The notes below the pieces were generated by a model. It saw nothing but the letters and a program-made list of their open reading frames with translations. It was not told where the DNA came from and did no database searches. A DNA stretch of 64,000 nucleotides from Mangifera indica (taxonomy: Eukaryota; Streptophyta; Magnoliopsida; Sapindales; Anacardiaceae). Below are positions 12,942 to 25,500 of the stretch, piece after piece. Position 1 is the stretch's first letter. Each line of letters starts with the position of its first letter. The translations under genes were made by a program, and so were the position numbers. The stretch covers positions 13,979,408-14,043,407 of the forward strand of contig NC_058150.1 in the NCBI RefSeq assembly GCF_011075055.1. The letters run 5' to 3'.

Positions 12942-13545
12942 TGTTAATATTTTATAGTTACCAAGTTCGAATATAATGCAAGATCCAGATTATTTATCAC
13001 CCAAGAATCACACAAAAAAGTATAATAACATCAATGCACAAATCAACACAACAATAGTTCGGGTCTAAAGTTAAAAACCTACATCCTAAGCAAAGGAATC
13101 TTCTAACAAAATCCATTATGAATCAAAAGAGTACATTTACAGAACCTAACTCGCTTCAACTCAACCAAATAGACCATAAATGCACTCGAAATAGAGAAGT
13201 ACAACAAGCACAATGCTGACTCAATGACGAGAAGAGCAAATCGGTAGAAAAACAAGTGGATTTCTCTTAGGATTGAAAAACTTAACATAGAGAATATAAA
13301 GAGCCATAGAGAAAATCAAGACTAAAAGCTTCTTGTGTTTTTCCATTTTCTAGAAGTAAAAAAACGCATGCCTTTTTTACTCTCTTTTCTTAATAAAACC
13401 AGCAATGGTTTATACCCATTAGATAAAAGACTTAGCCAAACAATGACTAAACTACCTCTAGTTATTATCTACAACCCAAACTTTGCCCCAACTTATTCTC
13501 CTAATTACAAGACTGTCATTATAGTTTTTAAGTCACAACTTTACT
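12942..13545 (-). repeat. 5' LTR of the copia element (right copy)
   Basis: Starts TGTTAATATTTTATAG on the + strand next to the primer site and ends near GTCACAACTTTAC. Partner of 8204-8815. Confidence 0.85.
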
Positions 13546-13988
13546 TTTCAATACTAAGAAGAATGGGATAATCAAATTTCTCCTTATAATACATTTCATA
13601 TCAACTTGATAATAAATACCTAATATACCAAATAACGCAATATCAATAATAAAATATAAATTATTAAAAGAAACCCCACTTTGATTTTATTCCTAAAATG
13701 ACTCGGGATAGTTTAAACTTAACTCACTAAGGAGTTGGGGGACGTTACCCTATATACCTTGCCTACTCATCAGGAAGCAAGGACCCTCCAACCATTGACC
13801 AGATACTAAGACCTTGTATACATCAACCTAGTTCTTTATAGAAAAAATGGTTGCCAATCCCAATACTCTAGACATTCTAGATATCAAGTAATTCATATCC
13901 TTGTTTATGAACTATCCGTCACATTCTTTATGTTACTCAGAGAAATAATTTAGTTAACTAATAATCAATCATTCTAACCACTAAATCA
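13546..13988. other. Spacer before UGT copy B
   Basis: No gene. The segment around 13690-13870 (GGAGTTGGGGGACG... CCTTGCCTACTCATCAGG) resembles segments at about 41440-41570 and 52180-52320, so it looks like a dispersed non-coding repeat. It replaces the first 70 or so codons that B should have. Confidence 0.5.
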
Positions 13989-16577
13989 TTCAAAGACAAC
14001 GGAACACTAAACGTCGACAGCTTTATTCATCGTTACAAGATCTCCGTTGCCAAAAGCCTGGAAAGTTCAAAGAGAAACAACTTAGTTCTGAGTTTCCTCC
14101 TAAGCTTCTCATTTATGACTTGCTTGCACCGTGGCTCTTGACATCGTTAGAAGATTTGGCATTGATGGAACACCATTTTTCACTCAACCTTATTGTGTTG
14201 ATGTGGTTTATTATCATTTTTGTAAAGGGGCGTTCAACGTTTCTTTAGAAGAGTCTATGCTGAAATTGCCATTGATGCCACCGTAAAGGATCAATGATCT
14301 ACGGTCGTTACTTGAAGGATATGGGTCTTTTCCAAGTTTGAGAGACTTGGTCATTGATCAGTTTTCCAATATTGAAAGAAGCAAAATGGTTTTTGTGTAA
14401 CTCTTTCGATAAGCTTGAGGATGAGGTAAATTTAATTAATTTAATATGTTCATGTATGTGTGTGCCATATACACACACACTATTAATTTAATATGTTCAT
14501 GTATGACTATTTCCCTTTATTATTATTATTATTATTTCTTACCTTCTGTTAGGTTGTGCTAGTAAAATTTGTTAATTTTTAAGATAGACGCAATAAAAAG
14601 ATAAAAATACCTTTTATTGAAGAGTAATAATATGTGTATACATTTTTAAGTACACAATTAAGTATATAGATCATGTATCATTATGTGATTAAATGTTAAT
14701 TTATCTTTAGTTTTAAATTATTTAGTCACATAATAACATATCATTAATGTATCCAATTGTGTACTCAAAAGTATATATACGTAATTTTATTATTTATTGA
14801 ATTCAGTGTTTACTAAAAATGAATAACATTTTGTTCACAAAACTTGATTATATATGTTTTTACCCATTGTTTATATTAATTTAATGATTATAAAAAACAA
14901 ATTTAAAAAATTAATATAGTCATCAATGGTGGTAGTTGACGACAGTTAGAATCACATTGAAATAGTATGATTTAATCAGAATCGTATTTGAATACTGTGA
15001 TTCAATTATAATCACACAGCCATTGTTGGCAAGGTTTACCACTGACAACATGTTTTAATTTTTCTATTTATTTTTTGGGGTTTTAATTTTTCTAATTGAA
15101 GATTTAAGTGATAAATATTTAAGTAGGTAAAAAAAAAAATAATTTATTTGTAATTCAGAGGTATAAGTGATATTAATCCTATAACATTTATATATTTTAT
15201 AAACTTATGAAAATACTCTTTGACCGAATTTTATTAGAAAGTGTAAAAGTGTTATTAGGGCAAAATAGTTGTTCTCTGAGATGGCATAATTTTTAAGCAA
15301 CTAGCATTTGGGATTTGGTTGGATTCTCTGAGATGGCATAATTTTTAAGATTGAAAGTAGATATTGTGCATATGGTTTTGATGTTTTGAATGTTGGGCTC
15401 TTCCTTACTTTATTTACATAAGCAGTGATGTCAAGAAGCTTGTTTCTTATGAGTTGTTTGGCACCCTATAGGCAGACACTGGACACTAACGACTTGTCGC
15501 AACTTCTCTTTTACTTGTCAATTCTTGATGATCACACATAATCTGGCAAATTCTTTATATCTAGGTGAAAATAAAAAAATAAAAAGAAAGTTGAATGAGA
15601 GTGTCTTGAGACTCCAACGGGTTAATTTTTAGATTCATTTATTAGGCTTAAGTGTTAGTATATAAGCACAAGATTAACCTCACCGCTGATAGTTTGATGT
15701 GAGAACACATCAATTGGGAAAAGAGTTAAAATGTTAGTATATAAATGTCAAAAAAAGTTTCAATCTTTTGAAATAGTATTTGAGGTGAAAGAGAATCAAT
15801 AGCGTCTATTAACAATTTCTTAGTCTTTTGAAAGATAAAGATGATCGTGAAAATACCACTAACATTAAAAAAAAAAAAAAACCTAACATTTTTTTTTAAA
15901 TTCTCAGCCCTAATTTTATGTTTTCCTCTCCTGGGATCTATACAAGAGAGTCAATAGTTCCTACTAACAATTTCTTATTCTTTTGAAAGATAAAAGATGA
16001 TCATGAAAATGCCACTACCATTAGAAAAAAAACCCAACATTTTTTTCTTAATTCTCAGCTTTAATTTTGTGTTTTCATCTCCTATGGTCTATACAAAGAT
16101 TCACTTTGATTTGATGTCTGAAATTCAAGTTGATTAATTTGTTTGTTTTTCTTAATTGACTGATACATTAGTTATTGTACAAAAATTTTTGATTATTTAT
16201 TATATTATATTATGTTTAATAGTTAATTAAATATTTTATATTTGAATTGTTATATTGATTTTCAATAGGAGATTTGTGAAAAATACTAAAATTATTATGA
16301 TATTGCTGTATTTTTATAAACGTATTATTGACAATATGTCGTATTAAACTTGTATATACACATTTCGTACTTTTCTCATATGCAAATTTTAAAGACGTCT
16401 TTTTACAAACGTATTTTTCATTATTCGCTATATTATACCCATATAATTGGCGTACCATTTTTTTTCCATTCTCGTATTTACTAATTAGGTGTGGAAGTTG
16501 GACTATCATTGTGAATAGAAGACTAAAGATGTATTCAAAATTATTATTTCAAACATAAACTAATGGGAAATTAATAT

Positions 16578-16911
16578 CGTCAGGTTTTCCCATATTGGTT
16601 AGGAACAAGACTAGGTGTTAGTGTATGAATGTAAGGAAAAGTCTTACCTTTTTAACTAGCTTGTGGGGTAAAAGAGTCCCAATAGCAAATGACAAAAGTA
16701 TTAGAGTCCAGTTGCAACAACTCCACCCAAGAGTTCATAAAAATAATTAATTAAAGTGAAAGTCCAACCAATAGCCTATCACTCTTCTGAATGATTGGTT
16801 GAAAAGTTGTTGGGTTGTCTCATATCAATTGAGAAATGAGCTAGAGATTAGTGTGAGTGAAAGTTTTATCCCTTGAGCCAACTTATGGGATGAGAGAGAT
16901 AACACCTAACA
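16578..16911 (+). mobile_element. TRIM in intron B
   Basis: Same element and position as in introns A and D: terminal repeats at about 16578-16695 and 16808-16911. The primer-site-like sequence is decayed (AAGTATTAGAGT at 16696-16707), followed by the shared internal CAACAACTCCACCCAAGAG. This copy is the most diverged of the three. Confidence 0.6.
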
Positions 16912-17781
16912 AATTTAAACTAACTTGATTAAGCTTCGTCGTAGGTTCTAAAATCTCTTACCTTTTTTTTTTTTTTTCCATTTCTAAGTCAATTTTCTTA
17001 TTGATGATATTAGATTCACTAACATATAAACACAAATACGAATGTTGACATGTTATTATATAACTGAATAATTCTGAATTAAAAATAAAGTAACTCTCAA
17101 TCTTATAATAACACATAATCATTTATACAAGTATTTGTATATATTGTTAATGCATGTAGTATTACTCCTTTTTTTTTATATTGAAATAGAAAATTGACTA
17201 TTTTATGTAACAATTTTGATGTATTTTCATTAAAAAAGTATGTAAACTTGGCAATTTTTTGTTATTTGCAAGCTAATATAATTAATTTGGAGATTTTTCT
17301 AACCCATTACTTTATAAATTTTCTATTATGCAGCTAGTGAAAAAGGTAGCAAGTAAATACCCAATGTTCACAACAGGACCAACCATTCCACCCATGTGCT
17401 TAGACAAGAGATTGAAGAATGATAAAGACTATGACATGAGCTTCTTCAATCAAAACATTAATACTTGCATGACATGGCTAGACTTGAAGGAGACTAGCTC
17501 TATGGTTTATATATCATTTGGAAGCATAGAAACCTTAGAGAAAGAGCAAATGGAGGAACTAACATGGGACTTAAGAGGAGGAATTGCAACTTCTTGTGGA
17601 TGGTGAGAAACAAAGAATCTAGAAAGCTTCCTAAAAATTTCTCTGATGAAACTTCTAAGAAGGGTTTGGTTGTGAGTTAGTGTCCTCAACTTGAAGTTCT
17701 AGTTCACAAGTCAGTGGGGTGTTTCATGACACATTACATATGGACCTTGATGCTCAATGCCTTGAGTTTGGGGCGCCAATG

Positions 17782-17789
17782 GTGGCAAT
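17782..17789 (+). other. 8-bp target duplication, left (hAT)
   Basis: GTGGCAAT, repeated exactly at 18468-18475. Gene D has a single copy of this sequence at the matching place (codons for MVAM). Confidence 0.9.
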
Positions 17790-18467
17790 TAGGGATGACA
17801 ATTTGGAGTTGATTTTAGGGGCCTTAACCTTCCCCGACCCTAACGAGGAGAGGATTCTCCAATAAAAACGGGAAAAAGGGCAGGGATAGAGATGAAAAAA
17901 ATCTCCATAATCGGGAGCGGGGATACATATGTCCCCACCCCGCCCCTCCCTGCCCTGCCCTGCCCCTCCCCTCCCTTCCCCTAAATCTAATATATTAATA
18001 TAATAATTTCTAGTATATTTTAATTAGTTTAATATTTTTAATTACAAATTCGTTAATATTTTCTATGTAAGTTGCTTTTAAAACTGATTATTGTAGGTTA
18101 GTTTTTAAAATGTTGTTTTATATCAACACGAAGAATTAATGATGATATCAACATGAAGAACTACTAATGAAGAGATTGATTATTGCATATTGTTAAATTT
18201 TGTGAAAACTTTGTATTTGAACTAAAATAATAATGAATATTTTGTAGCTCTTATAGCAAGTGATATTTTGGAAATGTATGATTTATTTTATTTATTGAAA
18301 TATAGGAAGGAATTAAAATTTATATTATGGGTATAGGGAGGGGATTTTCCCCGCGGGGATGGGGAGAGGATTTTCCTTCATGGGGAGGGGATGGGGATTC
18401 TTTGTTATCCCCGTAATGGGGACGGGGATTGATATCCCCTCCTCGCCTCTCCCCATTGTCATCCCTA
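17790..18467. mobile_element. Non-autonomous hAT transposon, 678 bp
   Basis: Perfect 13-bp terminal inverted repeats TAGGGATGACAAT / ATTGTCATCCCTA and a perfect 8-bp target duplication (GTGGCAAT) identify the hAT superfamily. The subterminal regions are C-rich on the left (about 17930-17990) and G-rich on the right (about 18340-18440), giving long complementary tracts. There is no transposase reading frame, so it would need one in trans. It sits inside the PSPG box of UGT copy B. Confidence 0.92.
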
Positions 18468-18475
18468 GTGGCAAT
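18468..18475 (+). other. 8-bp target duplication, right (hAT)
   Basis: GTGGCAAT, matching 17782-17789. Confidence 0.9.
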
Positions 18476-18737
18476 GCCACCATTTTCAAATTAAACAACT
18501 AATGTTAAGTTTATTGAAGATGTGTGGGAGGAGGGGGTTAGAGTAAAAGTCAATAAGAAATAAATTGTGACAAGAGAGGAAATTGAGGTGTAAAGGAAGT
18601 CATGGAAGGAGAGAAAGCGAAGGAGTTGATAAAGAATTTTGAGAAATGGAAGAAATTGGCCAAAAAGGTCATGGATGAAAGTGGAAACTTTGATAAGAAT
18701 ATTGAAGAATTTATTGCAAAAGTTGTATGCAATTGAT

Positions 18738-19185
18738 TATTAAGTATTAGTGATGTTATGTATACACACTTTTAAATACATAATTGAGTATACAAATAAT
18801 GTGTTATCATGTGATTGATTAAGTGTAATTTTATCCTTAATTTAAAATCATACGTATCATTTGTATACCCAAGTGTAATATTAAAACAATGTAAATGTAG
18901 TTTTATTGTACAAGTATTTAATTACTTATTATAGCATATATACAAAGAGTCAGTTGTTTTATATATATAGAAAATAGGGTTGACAAAGTTTCAGATTTTG
19001 TGGCCTAATTATCTTAATTTTGTTGTATTAAGGTTCATTATTTAGTCTAGTTCCTTTATGATATGTTTTGTTGCTCTTTGAGTTCATTTTTTTGTTGTGA
19101 TTCATTAGGATTGATGGGTTGCTTTATAACCTTGTAAACTCTGAAATTCCTAGTGTAGTGATTGTAGGTTCAATCACTGTATCTT
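18738..19185. other. 3' flank of UGT copy B
   Basis: AT-rich and non-coding. The part at about 18955-19090 matches the 3' flank of gene D (about 40105-40230), supporting a shared class I origin. Confidence 0.6.
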
Positions 19186-22100
19186 GAAATTTATCTAGCT
19201 GACCAAGTTGGCAAGGTTTCCCAATTATCAAAAAAAAAAAACTTCCCTTTTTTAATATTATTTCTCTCTTATGATTACTGATAGTAAACAACCTTTTATA
19301 GGAATATACCCTTACAAGGAATATAGTCCAAAGAGGCGTGCATTACTTAATCTATTAATTGAAAACGGTGGAATTTAAATGCATGATATTGAATGCTTAA
19401 TTAAATGCGTGCAAAAAAGATGCAATAGAAAAATAATTGAAATATTTCAATTTATTAAATTTCATAAAGCAAATGTGTCTAAAAACTTAATCCATATAAT
19501 TGTTGTGCATAACATCCATAAAATTATAATTGAAATGACAAAATACATAAATAGAAGATAATATAAAAAAAGACAATTTTGTTCCTCATTCTCATACAAC
19601 AGTTTGGTTAGACTATTGGCTCCCCTTCATGTCTTACTACTCACCTCTACCTGTAAAACCATAAAAAAGGAATGCGTGAATGAAAAATACTCAATAAATA
19701 GGTGACTTCTCGACACCCTGTATATATCATAAAACTAAAGCTAATGCTTCACTAAAAAATCTAGATGTGGCACCCTTGTGCTCTAAACATAGGCTATTAA
19801 CAAAGACTGTTAAGGTCCAAACTAATCTCGACATATCTAATGCCCTAATAGAAACAACTAACACTTTGCATGTCTACTAACTATTGTGTCTTACATATAT
19901 ATTATATGGCTTACTGGGTTGACGAATTATGATACCCTAGTCATATGGGGAATCTAGTTGCAATCCCTCATTTACCATATATGTTTAACTATAAGACTGT
20001 TGTCTAAAAACCATCCTCGGATAACCATAACCACGGGTACATACATAAGCCATTCTGCTAACCACATGATGAACTAAATAAAAGGTCACAGTCTCTTACC
20101 ATGCACACCTAAACTAAACTGAGTAATATGATTAATTTGGTGCCAAGTGCATGATGTATCTCATAGATATCTATCTCTTATAAAACCCCATTACTGTCAC
20201 ATATCTCTTGATTTCCCTTAACTTTCTTTATTTTTTACTCAGATTTGACTTAATTGGGGTTTTTGTTGTCGTCCACATAGTCGAACACTATTCTATGGCT
20301 AACTAACTTTTGTTTCCTTGTTAAAATCTTCCTATTCTCTTCATTTCCTCCTTTCTTTTCTGGCATATAACATAGGGATAAAACAGTCTTTTTCATTTCT
20401 TAGTACCTACATGGGTGTGTATAGGAGATACATTCCTATGTTCCTCTACTTATATACACACAAACATGTTGCGTTGGTTACACCTTTATGTGCTTACTAA
20501 CACCCATACATTGGTGTGTTAAATTCCTAACACGACGTCCACTGTTAAAGAAGACATACACGGGCGTGTGTGTCCCATACCATAAGATTGCATATGTTTC
20601 CTTTTAGAACGAATGCGTTACAAGCTATATTTTCTTTTCCATGCAAAGGATACATATATGTGTATGATACTATACAAGATGTTGTATCAAGATCTAGAGA
20701 TTGCAACTTACTGCTTTCTACTCTTTTCCAGCCTAATTCTAATGATCCATTCACATAAAAAGGTTCTTTAACAAGTCTTTATGCATCCTAATGTTCATTT
20801 CATAACCAAAAACTTATATATATTCACTTATAATAACAAATCATGGCATTTAACATCAAGTTCATCAACATATTTCCATTCAGTCACTATATTCACATAT
20901 GTAAATGATCAAATATTCATATATTCAATAGATAAATCTCATTATAATTAAGCTAATATTCATTATAGTAGGTTCAACATCTCAACTGCAATCACTCAAA
21001 CATCATGTAGCACAATTCCTCAAGAAATTCAATTGAAAAGTCACTACACTTGTCATCTGACAATTAAGCTAATCTTTATGTGACTATGGCTTTTCTGACG
21101 GACGACAACTCTTTCTCGATATCCAAAAACTCTTCTTTTTCTCCTCTTTATTCTGGTGTGTGACCTAAGTGGGCAAAATAATGCATTATACAACTAAGGT
21201 AATTTCTGATTTTACCATGATTCTGATTTTAATTTTAAACTCAAACTATGTTGATGATTTATGGTTGTATATAATATACATAGGCATGCACCTTACTAAA
21301 AACTCATTATTCAACTCAAATTAATGTAAGGGAAAAGACCAAAATGCCTTTAGACTTTCTTGTGGGTGTTATAGGATAGATTCAAACCAAACTCGAATAG
21401 AGGCTAATAACATCATAAAGGTGAATAACAATGTCAAAGAGGTGAACAGTAACATGAGAAAGATGAATCACTGGCAAACCCTCAAAGTCTAGTTTGAGTT
21501 CAACTTATTAACCCAAATGTGATTTCAAGCCTAATGACTTAGCTTGAATCCACCCCTCGTCTTGGTTGATTTAAAAAAAAAAATTAAAAAATAACAATGA
21601 TACAATCATGTATTAATTTAATGCGATTCAAGAAAATGAGTATATCTTTATGAATTATAAATCACTAATAGATAATTAACACAAGCTTATTGCTTGTGTT
21701 AACCTTTTGAACCTTTATATCACTCCACCTTGAAACACTAAAACCTTGGTACCACTCTTAGTTTATATACTAAATCAAAGAGAGAAATCTCTAATTTTTT
21801 TTCTTTATTCTCCCTTCACTTTCCATTACTCTATTAGTTTGATACTCTTTTAACACTTGACATAGGGCAATGTTGTACACACTCAATTTTGAATACCAAT
21901 TAGATACGCAGAGGATATAACACTCAATTATATGATGATATACCATCTAGATACTTAATTAAATATTCAAAATTAGGTGCTTGTAAATTTATGGCTTGAC
22001 ATATTATCTTCTACCATTCTATTAGACCTTATTTATAGTATTTATACCTATAGACTAATTGTGTGAGGGGACAAGTATGATAAATAGAGGTAATTGAGTT

Positions 22101-22701
22101 TTTAGATTATTGATTCGATCAAACAACTTGACTTCTCAATAGGCCCCATAATCATACTTTACTTTCAAAGTAGGTCTTCGTTTTACTATCAAAGGAGGTC
22201 TTTTCGTAGAGTGTGTGGAATCTTATACAACCACACAGTACAGAAAAAGTACGTGTGATTTATCTTGGTTTAAGTAAAATATAATTATATATAATAAAAT
22301 CAATATTATTATAATATCATTCACTTCTCTCATTATAATAAATATATTTATTAATAAATTGTTATATAACTCATACAAGAGAATATTATGTTTACGTAAT
22401 AAGATTCTTAATTTGGAAAAAATATTAGATTTCCTATTCCTAAGATAAATACAACCATAATTCTTATTGTTAAGACAAAATCAACGATATTCTTATTTTT
22501 AAGGGAAATCTTAAAGTCAATATTAAGATTAGAAGATGATCCCAATCCATCAAAGTACAATGAATTTACCCGAACCAAGACTTCTGTCATCTGAAAAGGC
22601 TAAGAAGACAAAATGCATGTGCCTGTGAAAAATTTTGAAGTTGCTTGTCCGTTAGCTAGCTGCCAGTCAAATGGCATTACCCCTCCTTTGATTTGTATGT
22701 T
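19186..22701. repeat. Duplicated spacer, copy 1 (upstream of gene C)
   Basis: About 3.5 kb that recurs at 46558-52700 upstream of gene F, interrupted there by a solo LTR and a fold-back element. Parts from about 21370 onward also recur between D and E (about 40310-42000). No genes. The stretch at 19650-20760, with ACACGGGCGTGTG-like motifs, looks like an old LTR-type repeat, but I could not define its ends. Copy 1 lacks about 80 bp that copy 2 has near 50190-50270. Confidence 0.75.
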
Positions 22702-22706
22702 ATTTT
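22702..22706. other. Empty target site for the F-promoter copia element
   Basis: ATTTT inside TATGTTATTTTAAAGATATATTG. In the F promoter the same sequence is split by the element at 52706-58716, with ATTTT on both sides. Confidence 0.85.
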
Positions 22707-22943
22707 AAAGATATATTGTTTTGGGTAATATTATATATATAAATAAATTATACAAATTTATTGTGTTAATATATAATTAAATTATTTTGAAATTAAAAAA
22801 AATAAACAATCCTATCATCAAATCATAAGTTATAATCTTAATTTATGTAGATAAGTTTGTATAATTTATTTACACTTATAATAGGATTACTAGTTATAGA
22901 GCAACAGTCTGCATATCGACCTATGGATATACAAACTTTTGCA

Positions 22944-22950
22944 TATAAAT
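22944..22950 (+). promoter_or_regulatory. Probable TATA box of gene C
   Basis: TATAAAT, 72 bp before the start codon, in a block (GCATATAAATCTCATC) that is identical in front of gene F. Pseudogene E lacks it. Confidence 0.5.
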
Positions 22951-23022
22951 CTCATCAAAATATATGTTCTTCCCTGGCACTTCAATGTGTATTATAGACT
23001 GAGGGAGATAGAGAAAGGAAAA

Positions 23023-25060
23023 ATGGAGGCCAAGCAAAGAGAGGATAGAATACAAAAGGATCATGATCAGCCTCGCATCTTATGTTTTAGCTTTCATGTA
23101 CAAGGTCACTTGAACCCAATTCTTCAATTCTGCAAGCGCTTGGCCTCTAAAGGCCTCAAGGTCACCCTAGTCACCACCACTTCATCTACCACAACCACTC
23201 CCAATTTCATCCAAACACAAGCCACTTCCTCCATTAACGTCACCATCATTTCTGATGGGATCGAAGAAGGCAAAAAAAGATCAGCAGCAACATCATATCC
23301 TGATGATTATTATGAATGTTACGATATTTTTGCTCCACAAAGCCTATCTGAGTTCATCCAGAAACAACTTACTTCTGACCATCCACCGAACTTCCTCGTT
23401 TATGACTCAGTTACCCCATGGTGTTTCGATGTAGCTAAAAGATTTGGTATAGATTCTGCTCCATTTTTCACTCAATCTTGGGCTGTTAATTCGATTTACT
23501 ATAATTTATGTCAAGGGAGATTCAAAATTCCTCTGGAAGAAACTGCAGTAGTGTCGATTCCTTCGATGCCACCACTAAAGCTCAATGATCTACCATCATT
23601 CCTTGATGGAACTGACTCCTACCCTACTCTGTTGAAGTGGGTTTTGAGTCGATTTTCTAATATTGAACAACCCAAGTGGCTCTTTTGTAACACTTTTGAT
23701 AAGCTTGAAGACGAGGTAATTTTAATTTGACACGGTGATCTGTATAATCATTGCTAGCTTTATAATTAAACTCATAGCATTTTTATTTATTGCTCATATT
23801 TGCATATTTCTTGTCAAATTGGCATTCCACCTAAAAACTACTTGTTTGTGAGGGTTCAAAATTATATTAGTCCAAAAGACCACGGTTGGGTTCATGTCCA
23901 GACATGGGCTGGCTTAACCTCTGCTAAAATCTATGATGGTTAGTTGAAACTTGTTCAAGTTGGATAGAGATTTTTTAGAGTGATTATTGACAATATAAAC
24001 AGTATAATAAGGAGATGAATAGTATCACTAGTGAGATATATAGTATCACCTTAGGGGATTCATATCGAGCTACCAAGCTATAATTCCAGCTCGAATTGAG
24101 ACAAACACATAGCTGGTTGGGTTCGGATCTAACTTTACAAAAGACTCTCATATAAAATTTAGATATTTTTTCCTTTTCCTTTTGTCTCATTGAAAAGGGA
24201 GATTTGAACTCTCAAACTTTTGGCTCTCAAATTAATACCATGTTAATTAAGTTGCCATCTCAAAGATATTTATCTTGTACATTTTTCTAGGATGCTAGCT
24301 ATTTAAAAGATGTTTTGCTGAATTCTATCAGGTAGTGAAATGGATGGCAAGCAAATTCCCAGTCAAGAATATTGGGCCAACCATTCCATCAATGTACTTA
24401 GACAAGAGACTACAGAATGACAAAGATTATGGCCTCAGCCTCTTCAAACAAAGCACCGACACTTGCATGACATGGCTTGACTCCAAGGAGACTGGCTCTG
24501 TAGTCTATGTATCATTTGGAAGCTTGGCATCCTTAGAACAAGAGCAAGCGGAGGAAGTGGCATGGGGGCTTAAGAGGAGCAACTGCAACTTCTTGTGGGT
24601 GGTGAGGGAAACAGAAACCTCAAAGCTTCCTAAAAATTTCTCTGATGAAACTTCTGAGAAGGGATTGATTGTGAGTTGGTGTCCTCAACTTGAAGTTCTG
24701 ACTCACAAGTCAGTGGGGTGTTTCATGACACATTGCGGATGGAACTCGACGCTTGAGGCCCTGTGCCTGGGAGTGCCAATGGTGGCGATGCCACAATGGT
24801 CGGATCAACCAACTAATTCTAAGATTGTTGAAGATGTGTGGCAGGTAGGGGTTAGAGTAAGAGTTAATGAGAAAGGAATTGTGACAAGAGAGGAGATTGA
24901 GGCGTGTATCAGGGAAGTCATGGAAGGAGAGAAATCGGAGGATTTGAGAAGGAATTCTGAGAAGTGGAAGGAATTGGCCAAAGAGGCGGTGGATGAAGGG
25001 GGAAGCTCGGATAGGAATATTGACGAATTTGTTGCAAAAATCATGTGCAGCAGCTTGTGA
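23023..25060 (+). CDS. UGT copy C: UDP-glycosyltransferase, UGT74-like, intact
   Basis: A soluble family-1 enzyme that transfers a sugar from a UDP-sugar to a small acceptor. Exon 1 is 23023-23715, the intron 23716-24331 (GT...AG, phase 0) and exon 2 24332-25060, giving 473 aa, a normal length. The N-terminal acceptor domain has VQGHLNP with the catalytic His29, and Asp128 (VYDSV) as its dyad partner. The C-terminal donor domain has the 44-residue PSPG box at residues 347-390, from WCPQ to WSDQ, with HCGWNS and a final Gln, which usually goes with UDP-glucose. There is no signal peptide or membrane segment. An upstream in-frame ATG at 22939 was rejected because it precedes the TATA-like site. 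The protein differs from F at 15 residues by my count. The acceptor cannot be read from sequence; UGT74 relatives act on phytohormone acids and terpenoids. Confidence 0.9.
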
Positions 25061-25500
25061 TGATTATTCTACATCGTAATATAAGTTGTTAATTGTCTAT
25101 TGAAGCATATAGATCATGTTCATGATCTTAAATGAACTTGTAATAATAAATTCTTTTGCTGGCTTCTCTTCGGTCAGCTTAAGAATATACCTGAAATAAA
25201 GGCTTCCACATAATTAATTATTATTCCTATTAGCTAGATGGAGACCATATGGCAAAGAGTGTGTTAAGATTCTAAGAAAACAATAAAACAAACAATTAAA
25301 TCATGTACAATCTATTCAAGTTCATTCACCCAAAATATGGTTATGTTTATCATAGTATATATTATTTTAAAATCTCATTATCACTAGTTGTAATAAAAAT
25401 ACATTTAATTCAAATAATCTTTTAGTATTATTAAAAATTAAATTATTACTTTAAAAATTAATACGGACAAATTAATAATGTGTTTAGTAATCTGGTAAAT
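25061..25500. other. 3' flank of gene C
   Basis: Nearly identical to 61665-62100 downstream of gene F. Contains a polyadenylation-type AATAAA at 25145-25150. Confidence 0.75.
25145..25150 (+). terminator. Likely poly(A) signal of gene C
   Basis: AATAAA 85 bp after the stop codon, conserved downstream of F at 61749-61754. Confidence 0.5.

Larger units (their letters stand above)
8204..13545 (-). mobile_element. Full-length Ty1/copia retrotransposon, decayed
   Basis: Two LTRs of about 0.6 kb (8204-8815 and 12942-13545) in direct repeat enclose gag-pol on the minus strand. The primer site TGGTATCAGAGC lies just inside the right-hand (5') LTR. Domain order on the minus strand is Gag, zinc knuckle, protease, integrase, RT, RNase H, which is copia. 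The motif ACTTTTC occurs at both outer borders (8199-8205 and 13543-13549) and may contain the target duplication. Stop codons and frameshifts are spread through gag and pol, and the LTRs have clearly diverged, so this is an old insertion. It lies between pseudogenes A and B. Confidence 0.9.
13989..18737 (+). pseudogene. UGT copy B (class I), multiply disrupted
   Basis: Relic of a two-exon UDP-glycosyltransferase like gene D. Exon 1 (13989-14425) begins at the codon matching D Phe71, so the start and the catalytic His region are missing. It has a one-base loss near 14132, a stop at 14284-14286 and an extra base near 14377. The intron is 14426-17333 with GT...AG ends. Exon 2 (from 17334) has a frameshift near 17570 and a stop in place of the first Trp of the PSPG box. 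A 678-bp hAT element (17790-18467) splits the PSPG box. Coding homology resumes after it and ends at the TGA 18735-18737. The dyad position still encodes Asp (LIYDLL), unlike A and D. Confidence 0.9.

Noticed and set aside
19379..20758. Small open frames in spacer copy 1
   Set aside because: Most are not conserved as frames in spacer copy 2, have no recognisable domain and lie in repeat-like sequence.
22939..23022. 28-residue N-terminal extension of gene C from an upstream in-frame ATG
   Set aside because: It begins before the TATA-like box and crosses 5'-leader sequence shared with F, where the same stretch contains a stop. The ATG at 23023 fits both genes.
24805..25044. Serine-rich open frame antisense to exon 2 of C (repeated antisense to F)
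   Set aside because: Shadow of the UGT coding strand; its conservation follows from the sense gene.
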